Positions 51,573 through 61,078 are shown, counted from the stretch's first letter. The stretch is DNA of 64,000 bases from Dermacoccus abyssi (GCF_034541975.1 NZ_JAVYJM010000001.1), one strand, 5' to 3'. The notes: generated by a model from the sequence alone, not told the origin. A program made the numbers and translations.

Positions 51573-52991
51573 CTACGTGCGGGAGGCGAGCGAGGCGTTG
51601 ACCTCACCGAGAACGTCTGCGGCGCGCCGCAGATCGTCCTCAGCCAGCGTGAACGGAGTCCGAAGTCGCCCTTCGAGGCCACGTCCGTCGAGGGAGAACG
51701 CACTGCCCGGCGTGAGGGTGAGACCACGCAATGCCGCCCGTCGCACGATCTCGCTCGACTGCGCGCCCGGCAGCCTCCACCACAGCGACAGGCCGCCGTC
51801 GGGAAGGTCACAACTCCACCCCGGGCAGGCCCGGGCTATGGCGTCGCGCAGGAGAATTCGTCGACCGGCCAGCTCTGCGCGACGCTCGTCATCGAGGCCG
51901 GATTGATCACGCAGCAGGCCGGCGAGAACGATCTGTTCGAGCACCGGCGCTCCGAGATCGAGCGTCACGCGCGCCGACGCGATAGCACCGATGTAGCGGC
52001 GCGGCGCGCGCACCCATCCGAGGCGCAGTCCGCCCCAGTACGTCTTGCTCGCCGACCCGACCGTGATGCACTCGGGAGCAAACGCCGCCATGGGGCGAAC
52101 GCGCGGCGCCGCGTCGAGCCACAGGTCGGCTAGGGTTTCGTCGACGATGCCGACGGTGCCGTGCTTCGCCCACAGACGCGCGAGGTCATGGCGGTCTTCC
52201 TCCCCCATGAACCGGCCCGTCGGGTTGTGAAAGTCCGGGATGACGAGCATCGCCGTCGGCGCCCGGCGCGCGAAGGTTTCGGCCGTGGCCCGCACATCGA
52301 GACGACGCTCGTCGTCCGATTCGACGGCGGGCACGAACCGCGCGCCACGGCTTCGCAGCGACGCAAGCGAGTTCGGGTAGCCCGACGGCTCGACGGCCAC
52401 GGCGTCTCCTGGTGAAACCAACGCCAATGCCGTAGCGGCCACACCGGCGAGAGCGCCCGTCGTCACGAGGATCTGATGGGGCGTCGTCGGCACGCCCCGC
52501 GCGGTGTAGCGCTCAGCGAGGGCATCACGGAGGTCGGGCACGCCGTCGCGGAAGTACCCGCCTTCGTGGGTGTAGGCCGCCAGGTGCCGCGAGGCCTCCG
52601 CGAACCGTTCGGCGAGGCCGCCCACTGCGGCTGGAGCCGTGTTGGTGAGGTTGATTCCTCCCTGCGGATCGAACCCGCCGAGCACGCCGCTCACGGGTTC
52701 GCCACCGCCCGAGACGGGGCCACCGGGGATGCGCACGCGCGTTCCGGAGCCGCGGCGGGCTTCGGCGAAGCCACGCTCGCGCAGCAGTGCGTACGCGTGA
52801 GTGACCGTCGTGCGCGACAGGCCGAACGCCACGGCAGCATCACGCTCGCTCGGCAGGCGGGTGTCATGCGTCAGCCTGCCGTCGGCCACGAGACGTTCGA
52901 TGCGGTCGCTCAACCAGGCGTACGCCGAACCTCGCTCGGGCGGTGGGCCGACGAGGCGCGCGAGGGCATTCGCCCCGATCCTGCGTTCCAT
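51573..52991 (-). CDS. yczR: MocR-family regulator (YczR-like): GntR wHTH fused to an aminotransferase fold
   Basis: The 472-residue protein has a GntR winged helix at residues 20-85 ('LPSERDAAVAFGLSRTTVTHAYALLRERGFAEARRGSGTRV') and a fold-type I aminotransferase domain from about 115. The PLP lysine lies in 'VGSASKTYWGGLRLGW', the aspartate in 'VIPDFHNPTGRFM' and 'GIVDETLADL'. MocR regulators bind PLP as a cofactor and act as DNA-binding proteins. Divergent gene yczE makes the YczR type likely. The direct repeats GGCCACT at 52994 and 53027 are suitable binding sites. Confidence 0.9.
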   Translation of the reverse strand: MERRIGANALARLVGPPPERGSAYAWLSDRIERLVADGRLTHDTRLPSERDAAVAFGLSRTTVTHAYALLRERGFAEARRGSGTRVRIPGGPVSGGGEPVSGVLGGFDPQGGINLTNTAPAAVGGLAERFAEASRHLAAYTHEGGYFRDGVPDLRDALAERYTARGVPTTPHQILVTTGALAGVAATALALVSPGDAVAVEPSGYPNSLASLRSRGARFVPAVESDDERRLDVRATAETFARRAPTAMLVIPDFHNPTGRFMGEEDRHDLARLWAKHGTVGIVDETLADLWLDAAPRVRPMAAFAPECITVGSASKTYWGGLRLGWVRAPRRYIGAIASARVTLDLGAPVLEQIVLAGLLRDQSGLDDERRAELAGRRILLRDAIARACPGWSCDLPDGGLSLWWRLPGAQSSEIVRRAALRGLTLTPGSAFSLDGRGLEGRLRTPFTLAEDDLRRAADVLGEVNASLASRT

Positions 52992-52993
52992 GG

Positions 52994-53033
52994 GGCCACT
53001 GTGTCCGAATTGGCTATTCAAGACAAGGCCACT
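52994..53033. promoter_or_regulatory. Direct repeat in the yczR-yczE gap
   Basis: GGCCACT occurs at 52994-53000 and 53027-53033, 33 bases apart start to start, about three helical turns. The gap between the divergent starts is 61 bases. MocR proteins such as GabR bind direct repeats at a similar spacing. Confidence 0.5.
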
Positions 53034-53052
53034 TCTGCTGCACTCTGGTTTC

Positions 53053-53814
53053 ATGAGCACCATGTCGACGACCCAACCTCAGCCCGACGCGCCCGCGCGT
53101 CCTTCGCGTGGATCGCGCCAGCTGGCCAATCTGACGCCGATGGGTCAACTGCGTGCCGGCAAGCTCGGGCGTCGACTGCCGCAACTCTTCATCGGCCTGA
53201 CGCTCTTCGGTGCCGCGATGGGTCTGTTCGTGCGAGCGAACGTCGGCCTCGAGCCCTGGGGCGTCTTCCACCAGGGCGCCAGCCTGCACACCGGCTGGTC
53301 GATGGGCACCGTCACGATCGTCGTGTCTTTCATCGTGCTGCTGCTGTGGATCCCCATGCGTCAGTGGCCCGGGCTCGGCACCGTGGCGAACGCGGTGTGG
53401 CTCGGTTTCGTGCTCGATGCGACGATGGCGCTCGTCTCCGAGCCGAACTCCATCGTGGCGCGCTCGGCCCTCTTCGCCGTCGGCCTGCTCGTCAACGCCA
53501 TCGGCGGCGCGATGTACATCGGAAGCCAACTCGGCCCCGGGCCCCGCGACGGACTCATGACGGGCCTGCACCGCATCACGGGCCTCAGCGTCCGCCTCGT
53601 GCGCACGAGCATCGAGGTTGTCGTCCTCACTTCGGGCTGGCTGCTCGGCGGTGGCGTGGGCGTCGGAACGGTGCTCTATGCGCTGCTGATCGGCCCGCTC
53701 GTGCAGTTCTTCCTCCCGTGGTTCACGGTCGAGTTGGACGGGCACGGAGCCGAGGGTGCCAAAGCGCCTGAGAGCGCGGGGAAAGAGAACGCCACCGGCC
53801 CCGAGGGCAACTGA
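53053..53814 (+). CDS. yczE: YczE-like membrane protein
   Basis: The 253-residue protein has a polar N-terminus of about 40 residues, then five or six membrane segments. 'LPQLFIGLTLFGAAMGLFVRANVGLEPWGVFHQGAS' and 'LGPGPRDGLMTGLHRITGLSVRLVRTSIEV' match YczE/YyaS/YitT-like proteins. Its substrate or role is not established. An ATG at 53062 is also possible. It is divergent from the MocR regulator gene and convergent with mptB. Confidence 0.88.
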   Translation: MSTMSTTQPQPDAPARPSRGSRQLANLTPMGQLRAGKLGRRLPQLFIGLTLFGAAMGLFVRANVGLEPWGVFHQGASLHTGWSMGTVTIVVSFIVLLLWIPMRQWPGLGTVANAVWLGFVLDATMALVSEPNSIVARSALFAVGLLVNAIGGAMYIGSQLGPGPRDGLMTGLHRITGLSVRLVRTSIEVVVLTSGWLLGGGVGVGTVLYALLIGPLVQFFLPWFTVELDGHGAEGAKAPESAGKENATGPEGN

Positions 53815-53839
53815 GCTTTACCGAGGCAGCTGAACGGCA

Positions 53840-55273
53840 TCAGGCGTCGGCGACGGGTCGCGAGTCGCCGGCCCTGACGCCCCGCACGATCGTCAGTCCG
53901 AGGACGACGAGACCGGCCGCGAGGAGAGATCCGCCGGCCATCTCCGAATCGAGGGGCGCGAGGAACGCGAGCGCCGCTCCGAGGAAGATGGCCCTGCGGG
54001 TGCGACGACGCTCGAGCAGCAACAGCGCTGCGGCCGGCACCACGGCGAGTGCGTACCAGGACTGCACGACCGGTGCGAGGAGCACCACCGCAGCGAACAC
54101 CCCGATGCACGTTGAGAGTCCCGACGCGAGGTCACCCGTGGGCCTGGTGAGCGCCAGGACGATGACCAAGGCGACGGCGAGCGCCATGCCGAGCGAACGC
54201 ACGACGGGCACGGCGTACATCTCCAGGCCGCTGCCGGTCTGTGCGAGCATCCATTCGAGCACGAAGCCGACGGCGGTGGGCGCGGACGCCGGGGTGACGA
54301 CGACGCCCGGCACGCTGAGCACCTTGACCCATCCGAGCCCAAGCCCGTAGGGAATGCCGCTTGCCGCGACGGTGGCGGCGGCGATGAGGCCGCCGGCAGC
54401 GAGCCTGAGGAATCGTCCGGGTGCCCGCACCGCCCCGGGCAAGGAGACGAGAACGACGGGAACGACCGCGACCACGGCCGTGAACTTCACCGCAACGGCA
54501 AGGCCGACGAGCACGACGCCGAGCACCCACCGACGTTCGGCGGCGAACACGAGCGCCGCGGCCACGAGGCCCATGACGAGGGCGTCGTTGTGCAGCCCGC
54601 CGACGGCGTGGACGAGGACGAAAGGTGACGCGATCGCGAGCGCCGTCGCCCTCGCCGGGTCGATGCCGAGGTGGCGGGCGAGGCGCGGAACGGCCCACGC
54701 AGTGAGGCCGAGCCCGATCAGGGCGGGCACCCGCTGGAGCAACAGCAGGAGCGTGGGGTCGCCGAACACCTCGCGCGTCAGAGCACCCCAGATGATGGGG
54801 ATCGGCCCGTACGGCGTGGGGGTGTAGCGCCAGATCGGGTCGACCATCGAGGTGAGTAGTTCGGGCATCTCGCCCGGGGAGATCGTGTACGGGTCACGCC
54901 CGGACGCCGCGACGGCGCCCTGGGCCATGTAGCTCCACCCGTCGTGGGAGAACAGCGGCGGCGCGATGAGCAGGGGCGCCATCCAGCGCATCGTCACGGC
55001 CCGTACGTGACGGACGCGTTCGTCGGCCGATCCTTCCGCCGGGGTCCGCACGAGGCTCACCCATGCGTGCGTGAGCAAGGCGACGCCGATCAGCGTGACG
55101 ACGAGGGCGAGGAAGCGTCCTGGCGCGTTCGTGCCCAACCACTGCAGCGGGGCGACGAGGAAGCGCACCGGGCTCGGAGGCAGCTCGTTGAGGACGAGCC
55201 CCGCGAGGAGCAGGAGCACCGAGCCGCACACACCCCGGCTGACGAGGGTGCCGGGCAACGTCGGAGCACGCAT
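53840..55273 (-). CDS. mptB: MptB-like polyprenol-phosphomannose mannosyltransferase
   Basis: GT-C membrane glycosyltransferase that adds alpha-1,6 mannose from a polyprenyl-phosphate carrier on the outside of the membrane, for lipomannan. The 477-residue protein has about 12 membrane segments. The family motifs 'FSHDGWSYMAQGAVAASGRDPYTISP' and 'IWRYTPTPYGPIPIIWGAL' are present, with an Asp in the first extracellular loop. It is about 100 residues shorter than mycobacterial MptB. Its ATG is 11 bases past the hemE stop, so it is probably co-transcribed with a haem gene. Confidence 0.85.
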   Translation of the reverse strand: MRAPTLPGTLVSRGVCGSVLLLLAGLVLNELPPSPVRFLVAPLQWLGTNAPGRFLALVVTLIGVALLTHAWVSLVRTPAEGSADERVRHVRAVTMRWMAPLLIAPPLFSHDGWSYMAQGAVAASGRDPYTISPGEMPELLTSMVDPIWRYTPTPYGPIPIIWGALTREVFGDPTLLLLLQRVPALIGLGLTAWAVPRLARHLGIDPARATALAIASPFVLVHAVGGLHNDALVMGLVAAALVFAAERRWVLGVVLVGLAVAVKFTAVVAVVPVVLVSLPGAVRAPGRFLRLAAGGLIAAATVAASGIPYGLGLGWVKVLSVPGVVVTPASAPTAVGFVLEWMLAQTGSGLEMYAVPVVRSLGMALAVALVIVLALTRPTGDLASGLSTCIGVFAAVVLLAPVVQSWYALAVVPAAALLLLERRRTRRAIFLGAALAFLAPLDSEMAGGSLLAAGLVVLGLTIVRGVRAGDSRPVADA

Positions 55274-55284
55274 GTGCCGGAGCG

Positions 55285-56331
55285 TCAGCGAGCGGAGATC
55301 TCGTGAACGCGGGCGACGACGCGCGTGATGACGTCGGGGTCGGTGCTCGGCAGGACGCCGTGGCCGAGGTTGAAGATGTGGCCCTTCGCGCGACGGCCCG
55401 CGGCGACGATCTCGTCGACCTTGGCCTCGAGGGGCTCCCAGGGAGCGAAGAGGAGCGCGGGGTCGAGATTGCCCTGGAGAGCGTACTGACCGCCGGTGCG
55501 TTCGCGGGCGGCGTCGAGGTCGACGCGGAAGTCGACACCGACGACGTCGGCGCCCGCCTCGCCCATGGCGGAGAGCAGTTCACCGGTACCGACGCCGAAG
55601 TGGATCTTCGGCACGTCGAGCCCCTCGACAGCGGCGAGCGCCTGACGTGAGTGCGGCTGGACGAAGCGCAGGTAGTCGGCAAGCGGGAGGTTGCCGACCC
55701 ACGAGTCGAACAGCTGGACGGCGCTGGCGCCGGCTTCGGCCTGCACGCGCAGGAACGCACCGGAGATCTGGGCGAGACGAGCGCACAGGTCGTTCCAGAG
55801 CTCCGGGTCGCCGTACATGAGCGCCTTGGTGTTCTCGTGGTTCTTCGAGGGTCCGCCCTCGACGAGGTACGAGGCGAGCGTGAAGGGTGCACCCGCGAAA
55901 CCGATGAGCGGCGTGCCGCCGAGTTCGGCGGTGAGCAGCTTGACCGATTCGGTGATGTCCGGGACGGCGTCGGGCGTCAGCTCGGGCAGGCGGTCGAGGT
56001 CGGCGCGCGTACGGATCGGCTGCGCGACGACCGGGCCCACGCCCGCGACGATGTCGAGGTCGACGCCGACAGCTGCGAGCGGCACGACGATGTCACTGAA
56101 GAAGATGGCGGCGTCGACGTCGTGCCGACGCACGGGCTGCATCGTGATCTCGGTGACGAGGTCGGGGCGGCGGCACGACTCGAGCATCCCGACTCCCTCG
56201 CGCACCTTGCGGTACTCGGGCAGCGAACGGCCGGCCTGGCGCATGAACCACACGGGCGTGTAGGGCACTTCTTCGCCGCGGGCAGCCTTGACGAGGACGG
56301 AGTTACGCGGGTCGACATTCGTTTCGCTCAC
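55285..56331 (-). CDS. hemE: Uroporphyrinogen decarboxylase
   Basis: Converts uroporphyrinogen III to coproporphyrinogen III. The 348-residue protein has the start signature 'PVWFMRQAGRSLPEYR', 'LIGFAGAPFTLASYLVEGG', 'LFDSWVGNLPLADY' and the C-terminal 'HIFNLGHGVLPSTDP'. The GTG at 56331 follows GAGAGG by about 9 bases. The open frame extends far upstream, but that part overlaps the divergent GNAT gene and is not HemE-like. hemY and hemQ lie 4.4 kb downstream on the same strand. Confidence 0.96.
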   Translation of the reverse strand: MSETNVDPRNSVLVKAARGEEVPYTPVWFMRQAGRSLPEYRKVREGVGMLESCRRPDLVTEITMQPVRRHDVDAAIFFSDIVVPLAAVGVDLDIVAGVGPVVAQPIRTRADLDRLPELTPDAVPDITESVKLLTAELGGTPLIGFAGAPFTLASYLVEGGPSKNHENTKALMYGDPELWNDLCARLAQISGAFLRVQAEAGASAVQLFDSWVGNLPLADYLRFVQPHSRQALAAVEGLDVPKIHFGVGTGELLSAMGEAGADVVGVDFRVDLDAARERTGGQYALQGNLDPALLFAPWEPLEAKVDEIVAAGRRAKGHIFNLGHGVLPSTDPDVITRVVARVHEISAR

Positions 56332-56413
56332 GCTCGAAATCCTCTCATGCGCACCTGGCTTCGGCAGCGGCGAACCACCCGGAGGACCCCGGTCGATCTG
56401 ACAGGGTGAAGCC

Positions 56414-56962
56414 ATGGCCTCCCCCGCCGAAACCCTGCACACCGAACGCCTCGTCCTTCGCCGCTTCGTGCCCGATGACGACGCCGACCTCGAGTTCGCT
56501 CTCGAGCTCCATGCGAACCCCGATCTGGCCCGGTTCATCCCGTCGGCCGTTCTCACCTCCCGCGAGGACACGGCCGCGTGGTTGCGCCGGATCGACGGCA
56601 ACACCTCCCCGGGACGCGGCTGGTGGTGCGTCGAGGCCGAGGGCGCGCCCGTCGCGGCCATCCTGCTCAAACCGCTCCCTCTCTCCGCCGGGTACACGAA
56701 CGCGACGACGGAGGATGTCGAGATCGGGTGGCGCGCCACGAGCACAGCCACCGGGCACGGCTATGTCACAGAAGCGGCCCGCGCCGCTCTCGACGCGGCG
56801 CTGGCCGGTGGCCTCGACCGGGTTGTCGCCGTCACCGACCCGACCAACGTCGCCTCACGACGGGTGACCGAGCGTCTCGGCATGACGCACCTCGGACGCA
56901 CCGAGCGCTACTACGACGCATCGCTCGAACTGTTCGTCGCGCGCAGCGACCGGTCGGCCTGA
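56414..56962 (+). CDS. RimJ/RimL-type GNAT acetyltransferase
   Basis: The 182-residue protein has 'LHTERLVLRRFVPDDDADLE' at the start, the acetyl-CoA loop region 'GHGYVTEAARAALDAAL', and the end 'VTDPTNVASRRVTERLGMTHLGRTERYYD', all typical of the RimJ/RimL branch that acetylates protein N-termini or small amines. Divergent from hemE. The target is unknown. Confidence 0.88.
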   Translation: MASPAETLHTERLVLRRFVPDDDADLEFALELHANPDLARFIPSAVLTSREDTAAWLRRIDGNTSPGRGWWCVEAEGAPVAAILLKPLPLSAGYTNATTEDVEIGWRATSTATGHGYVTEAARAALDAALAGGLDRVVAVTDPTNVASRRVTERLGMTHLGRTERYYDASLELFVARSDRSA

Positions 56963-56966
56963 GCCG

Positions 56967-57818
56967 TCAGATCGACACGAGGCACACGCCCACGACGGTG
57001 AGTGCCACACCCGCCAGCTGAACCCCGCGCAGACGCTCGCCGAGGAAACCGCGGGCGAGCAGCAGCGTCGCGACCGGGTAGAGCGAGCCGAGCACGGCGA
57101 CGATCGAGACCTGCCCCTGGGCCGAAGCCGCGGCGAACAGCAGGTTCGCGACGAGGTCGCCGATGCCGAGCAGCGGCAGCGCAAGAATGAGACGAGGCGT
57201 CAGGGGTTCGCTGGCCACGTTCCGTGAACGCAGGACGAGGAACGTGGGGATGAGCAGCGACAGGCTGCCGCACCGCATGGCGAGCATGGAGCCGGACAGG
57301 TCGTGCCGCGCCCCTCCGTCCATGAAGTACAGGGACAGCCCGAACGCGACGGCGGCGATCGCGGCGAGCGTGACCGGCCTGCGGCCCACCTCACCCGACA
57401 GTTCGGGTCCACTTGCGAGCACCGCACCCACGAGGGCGACGACAAGGCCCACCCCGACGATCGTCGTCCACGCGTCGCCACGGAGGAGACCGAGCGTGAC
57501 GGGCACGATGGCACCGAGGGCCGTGATGGGCGAGACGACGCCCATCGTCCCGGTCGACAGCGCCGCGTACAGGCACAGCAATCCCACGGCGCCACTGAGC
57601 CCCGCCGCGATGCCCCAGAACGCCCACGCCGTGACGGGCGAATCCCCGTGCGAGCCCCACAAACTCACGGACAGGAAGAACACGAACGCCGCAGCGAGGC
57701 CACCGAGCTGAGACAGGGTGACGACCTTGACCGGGTGCATCCGCTTCGTCAGAACGCCTCCGGCGAAGTCTGCGCTTCCCCAGACGGCGGAGGAGAGAAG
57801 GGCCAGGAACGTCACCAC
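56967..57818 (-). CDS. EamA/DMT-superfamily transporter
   Basis: The 283-residue membrane protein has ten hydrophobic segments in two EamA repeats: the first begins 'FLALLSSAVWGSADFAGGVLTK', the second 'LAAIAAVAFGLSLYFMDGG'. A conserved end '...LYPVATLLLARGFLGERLRGVQLAGVALTVVGV' is the family signature. Probably exports or imports small metabolites; the substrate is unknown. Starts are a pair of GTG codons (57818 and 57815). It converges with the GNAT gene. Confidence 0.87.
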   Translation of the reverse strand: MVTFLALLSSAVWGSADFAGGVLTKRMHPVKVVTLSQLGGLAAAFVFFLSVSLWGSHGDSPVTAWAFWGIAAGLSGAVGLLCLYAALSTGTMGVVSPITALGAIVPVTLGLLRGDAWTTIVGVGLVVALVGAVLASGPELSGEVGRRPVTLAAIAAVAFGLSLYFMDGGARHDLSGSMLAMRCGSLSLLIPTFLVLRSRNVASEPLTPRLILALPLLGIGDLVANLLFAAASAQGQVSIVAVLGSLYPVATLLLARGFLGERLRGVQLAGVALTVVGVCLVSI

Positions 57819-57885
57819 ATGCGCAGGGTAGGACGCGCGGCGTGCCTCCCGTGAATTCGCCCCTTTCCGGCCTAATCTTCTGGCC

Positions 57886-58467
57886 ATGGGGATGCAGACA
57901 TTGAAGCGCGACGACGCCGAGCACTTCGCCGACGTGGTCGATGCCGTCAAGGCCGCGCGGGTGCGTCCCGAACTCTCCCTCACCGAGGTGCCCCCGCCGC
58001 GCCGTATTGCTCCCCACGCCGTCGCTTTCTCCGCCGAGGTCGTCGACCCGCGTGACGACGACGCCGTTCTCGGCACCGGACGTTTCGTCCTTCTGCACGA
58101 CCCCGCGGGCCCCGAGGCCTGGCACGGCACCTGGCGCGTCGTGACGTTCGCTCGCGCCGAACTCGAATCCGAGATGGCCACAGACCCGGCGCTCGGCGCT
58201 GTCGGCTGGTCCTGGCTGGTCGAGTCCCTCAAGGACGCCGGCGCCACGTACACCGCGGAAGCCGGCACCGTCACCCGCGTCGTCAACGAGAGCTTCGCCG
58301 GCCTCGCCGAGCGTCCCTCGAGTGTCGAGCTCGAAGTGCGTGCGTCGTGGACCCCGGACGGCAACGACATCGCCGCCCACCTGCAGGGTTGGGCCACGCT
58401 CATGTGCACGGTCGCCGGCCTGCCGCCGCTGCCCGAAGGGGTGTCCGCCCTGCCGGGGCGCTTCTGA
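57886..58467 (+). CDS. DUF3000 family protein
   Basis: The 193-residue protein ('MGMQTLKRDDAEHFADVVDAVKAAR') matches the actinobacterial DUF3000 family, including 'APHAVAFSAEVV', 'TWRVVTFARAELESEMATDPALGAVGWSWL' and 'LQGWATLMCTVAGLPPLPEGV'. No function is known. Its stop overlaps the start of the ribonuclease D gene (TGATG). This order is widely conserved. Confidence 0.88.
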   Translation: MGMQTLKRDDAEHFADVVDAVKAARVRPELSLTEVPPPRRIAPHAVAFSAEVVDPRDDDAVLGTGRFVLLHDPAGPEAWHGTWRVVTFARAELESEMATDPALGAVGWSWLVESLKDAGATYTAEAGTVTRVVNESFAGLAERPSSVELEVRASWTPDGNDIAAHLQGWATLMCTVAGLPPLPEGVSALPGRF

Positions 58468-59786
58468 TGACGTCCGACTCCCCCGCCGGCGACAACGCGT
58501 CGCTCGAGGACGCGCAGCCTACCGACGACAAACCGAGCTATCCCCTGCTCGCCGAACCGGCTGACGGCGTTCCCGAGATCGTGACCACGGCCGCGCGCCT
58601 CAAGGAGTGCTGCGCCGCCATCCGCGCCGGCTCCGGGCCCGTCGCCATCGACGCCGAACGCGCGTCGGGCTTCCGCTACGGAAACGACGCCTACCTCGTC
58701 CAGCTGCGGCGCGAGGGTTCGGGCACCTGGCTCATCGACCCGGTGCCGTGCAGCGATCTCAGCAGCCTGAATGCCGCCATCGGCAAGACCGAGTGGGTTC
58801 TTCACGCCGCAACGCAGGATCTTGCCTGCCTCAAGGCCCTCGGTCTTTACCCGAAGGCGCTGTTCGACACCGAACTCGGCAGCCGCCTCGCCGGCCTCGC
58901 CCGCGTCGGGCTCGCCGCCGTCACGGAGCACTACGTCGGCGTCACGCTCGCCAAGGAGCACTCGGCCGTTGACTGGTCGACGCGTCCGCTGCCCCACGAC
59001 TGGCTCGTCTACGCCGCCCTCGACGTCGAGCGCCTCGTCGAGGTGCGTGACGCCCTGGCCGCCGACCTCGAAGCCCAGGGCAAGGGCGAATGGGCCCGTC
59101 AGGAGTTCGAGGCGCTGCTCGACTTCGAGGGCCCGACGCCGAAGAAGGACCCGTGGCGACGCACGTCCGGTCTGCACGCGCTGCGCGATCCGCGCCAGGT
59201 CGCCCGGGTGCGTTCGCTGTGGCAGACGCGCGAGGACATCGCCCAGCGCCGCGACACGACGCCGGGTCGCGTGCTGCCCGACGCGCTCATCATCGATCTG
59301 GCCCGCCGCAACCCCAACGACGTCGCCGGTCTCGTCGGCCCGCCCGCCATCCGCCCACGCGTCGGTGACGGTTCGGCCCGACGCCGCCGTCCGCGCCCCG
59401 CGCACCGGGGACTCGCGCGCTACGGCGAGCGCTGGCTCAACGCGCTCAAGAACGCCGACTCCCTGCCGCAGCGCGAGCTGCCGCCCCTGACGATGCGTAC
59501 GAACGCTCCCCCGCCGATCCGGGCGTGGGCCGATCGCAACCCGGCTGCCGCCGGTCGTCTCGACGACGTCCGCTACGGCCTCCAGCAGTTCAGCGAGAAG
59601 CGCAACGTGCCCGTCGAGAACCTCCTGACGCCCGATCTCCTGCGCCGCACCATCTGGTCGCCGCCGGCCGATCAGAGCGAAGCCGGATGGCGTGAAGCGC
59701 TCGCCGCCGGGGGCGCACGCCCCTGGCAGTGCGACGTCGTCGCGCCGCTTCTCGCCGAAGCCGCGCTCGATCACCCGACGAATTGA
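58467..59786 (+). CDS. rnd: Ribonuclease D-like 3'-5' exonuclease with HRDC domain
   Basis: DEDD-family exonuclease for tRNA or rRNA 3' ends. The 439-residue protein has Exo I 'VAIDAERASGFRYGNDAYLVQL' (Asp and Glu), Exo II 'VLHAATQDLACLKALGLYP' with Asp, and Exo III 'DWLVYAALDVERLVEVRDAL' (Tyr and Asp). An HRDC-like domain ('VRSLWQTREDIAQRRDTTPGRVLPD') follows, with a further C-terminal region of about 130 residues. It begins one base before the DUF3000 stop ends. Confidence 0.92.
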   Translation: MTSDSPAGDNASLEDAQPTDDKPSYPLLAEPADGVPEIVTTAARLKECCAAIRAGSGPVAIDAERASGFRYGNDAYLVQLRREGSGTWLIDPVPCSDLSSLNAAIGKTEWVLHAATQDLACLKALGLYPKALFDTELGSRLAGLARVGLAAVTEHYVGVTLAKEHSAVDWSTRPLPHDWLVYAALDVERLVEVRDALAADLEAQGKGEWARQEFEALLDFEGPTPKKDPWRRTSGLHALRDPRQVARVRSLWQTREDIAQRRDTTPGRVLPDALIIDLARRNPNDVAGLVGPPAIRPRVGDGSARRRRPRPAHRGLARYGERWLNALKNADSLPQRELPPLTMRTNAPPPIRAWADRNPAAAGRLDDVRYGLQQFSEKRNVPVENLLTPDLLRRTIWSPPADQSEAGWREALAAGGARPWQCDVVAPLLAEAALDHPTN

Positions 59787-59860
59787 TCGACCCGCGTACT
59801 CACGGGTAACCGAACGGGTTAGCCTGGCCTAGTCAGCTTTGTCTAACTTCGGGAGGCAAC

Positions 59861-61078
59861 GTGCCCCGCACGCTCCATGAGGTCGTCTTCGTCGACGGTG
59901 TTCGTACGCCGTTCGGCAAGGCCGGTGAGAAGGGCATGTACGCCCAGACCCGCGCCGACGACCTGGTCATCAAATGCATCCGTGAACTCATGCGTCGTCA
60001 GCCGAACCTCCCGCCAGAGAGCGTCGACGAGGTGGCCATCGCCGCCACGACGCAGATCGGTGACCAGGGCCTGACGATCGGCCGTATGGCCGCTCTCCTG
60101 TCGGGTCTGCCCAAGTCCGTTCCCGGTTACGCCATCGACCGCATGTGCGCCGGCGCCATGACGGCCGTGACGACGACCGCGTCCGGCATCGCGTTCGGCG
60201 CCTACGACATCGCCATCGCCGGCGGTGTCGAGCACATGGGCCACCACCCCATGGGTGAGGGCACCGACCCGAACCCGCGCATCGTCGCCGAGAAGCTCGT
60301 CGACCCGAGTGCCCTCGTCATGGGCAAGACGGCCGAGAACCTGCACGACCGTTTCCCGGCCATCACCAAGGAGCGCTGCGACGCGTTCGCCGTCGGCTCG
60401 CAGAACAAGCTCGCCAAGGCCTACGCCGAGGGCAAGATCCAGCAGGACCTCGTGCCCGTCGCCACGCGTCACGCCGAGAAGGGCTGGGGCCTGGCCACCA
60501 CCGACGAGCCGCCGCGTCCGGGCACCACGGTCGAGGATCTCGCCGGTCTCAAGACGCCGTTCCGCGCCCACGGCAACGTGACCGCCGGTAACGCCGCCGG
60601 TCTCAACGACGGCGCCACGGCCTGCATCCTCGCCTCCGAGGAGAAGGCCAAGGAACTCGGCCTGCCCGTCGGCATGCGCCTCGTCGGCTACTCCTTCGTC
60701 GGCGTCGACCCCGAGGTCATGGGCATCGGCCCGGTCCCGGCCACGGAGAAGGCCCTCAAGCAGGCCGGTCTCACGATCGACGACATCGACCTGTTCGAGC
60801 TCAACGAGGCCTTCGCCGTCCAGGTGCTCGCCTTCCTCGACCACTTCGGCATCGACGCCGACGACGAGCGCGTCAACGCCTACGGCGGCGCCATCGCGAC
60901 GGGTCACCCGCTCGCCAGCTCCGGCGTGCGCCTCATGACGCAGCTGTCGCGCCAGTTCGCCGAGAAGCCCGAGGCCCGCTACGGCCTCACGGCCATGTGC
61001 ATCGGCATCGGCATGGGTGGCGCTGTCATTTGGGAGAACCCGAACCACCCCGACTACGGCAAGGAGAAGGTGGCCTGA
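59861..61078 (+). CDS. fadA: Acetyl-CoA acyltransferase (3-ketoacyl-CoA thiolase)
   Basis: Last step of beta-oxidation. The 405-residue thiolase has the active Cys in 'AIDRMCAGAMTAVTT', 'NEAFAVQVLAFL' in the middle, the histidine in 'GGAIATGHPLASSG' and the second Cys in 'AMCIGIGMGGA'. The start is a GTG with GGGAGG upstream. It overlaps fadB by one base (TGATG), so the two form the trifunctional oxidation complex pair. Confidence 0.95.
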   Translation: MPRTLHEVVFVDGVRTPFGKAGEKGMYAQTRADDLVIKCIRELMRRQPNLPPESVDEVAIAATTQIGDQGLTIGRMAALLSGLPKSVPGYAIDRMCAGAMTAVTTTASGIAFGAYDIAIAGGVEHMGHHPMGEGTDPNPRIVAEKLVDPSALVMGKTAENLHDRFPAITKERCDAFAVGSQNKLAKAYAEGKIQQDLVPVATRHAEKGWGLATTDEPPRPGTTVEDLAGLKTPFRAHGNVTAGNAAGLNDGATACILASEEKAKELGLPVGMRLVGYSFVGVDPEVMGIGPVPATEKALKQAGLTIDDIDLFELNEAFAVQVLAFLDHFGIDADDERVNAYGGAIATGHPLASSGVRLMTQLSRQFAEKPEARYGLTAMCIGIGMGGAVIWENPNHPDYGKEKVA

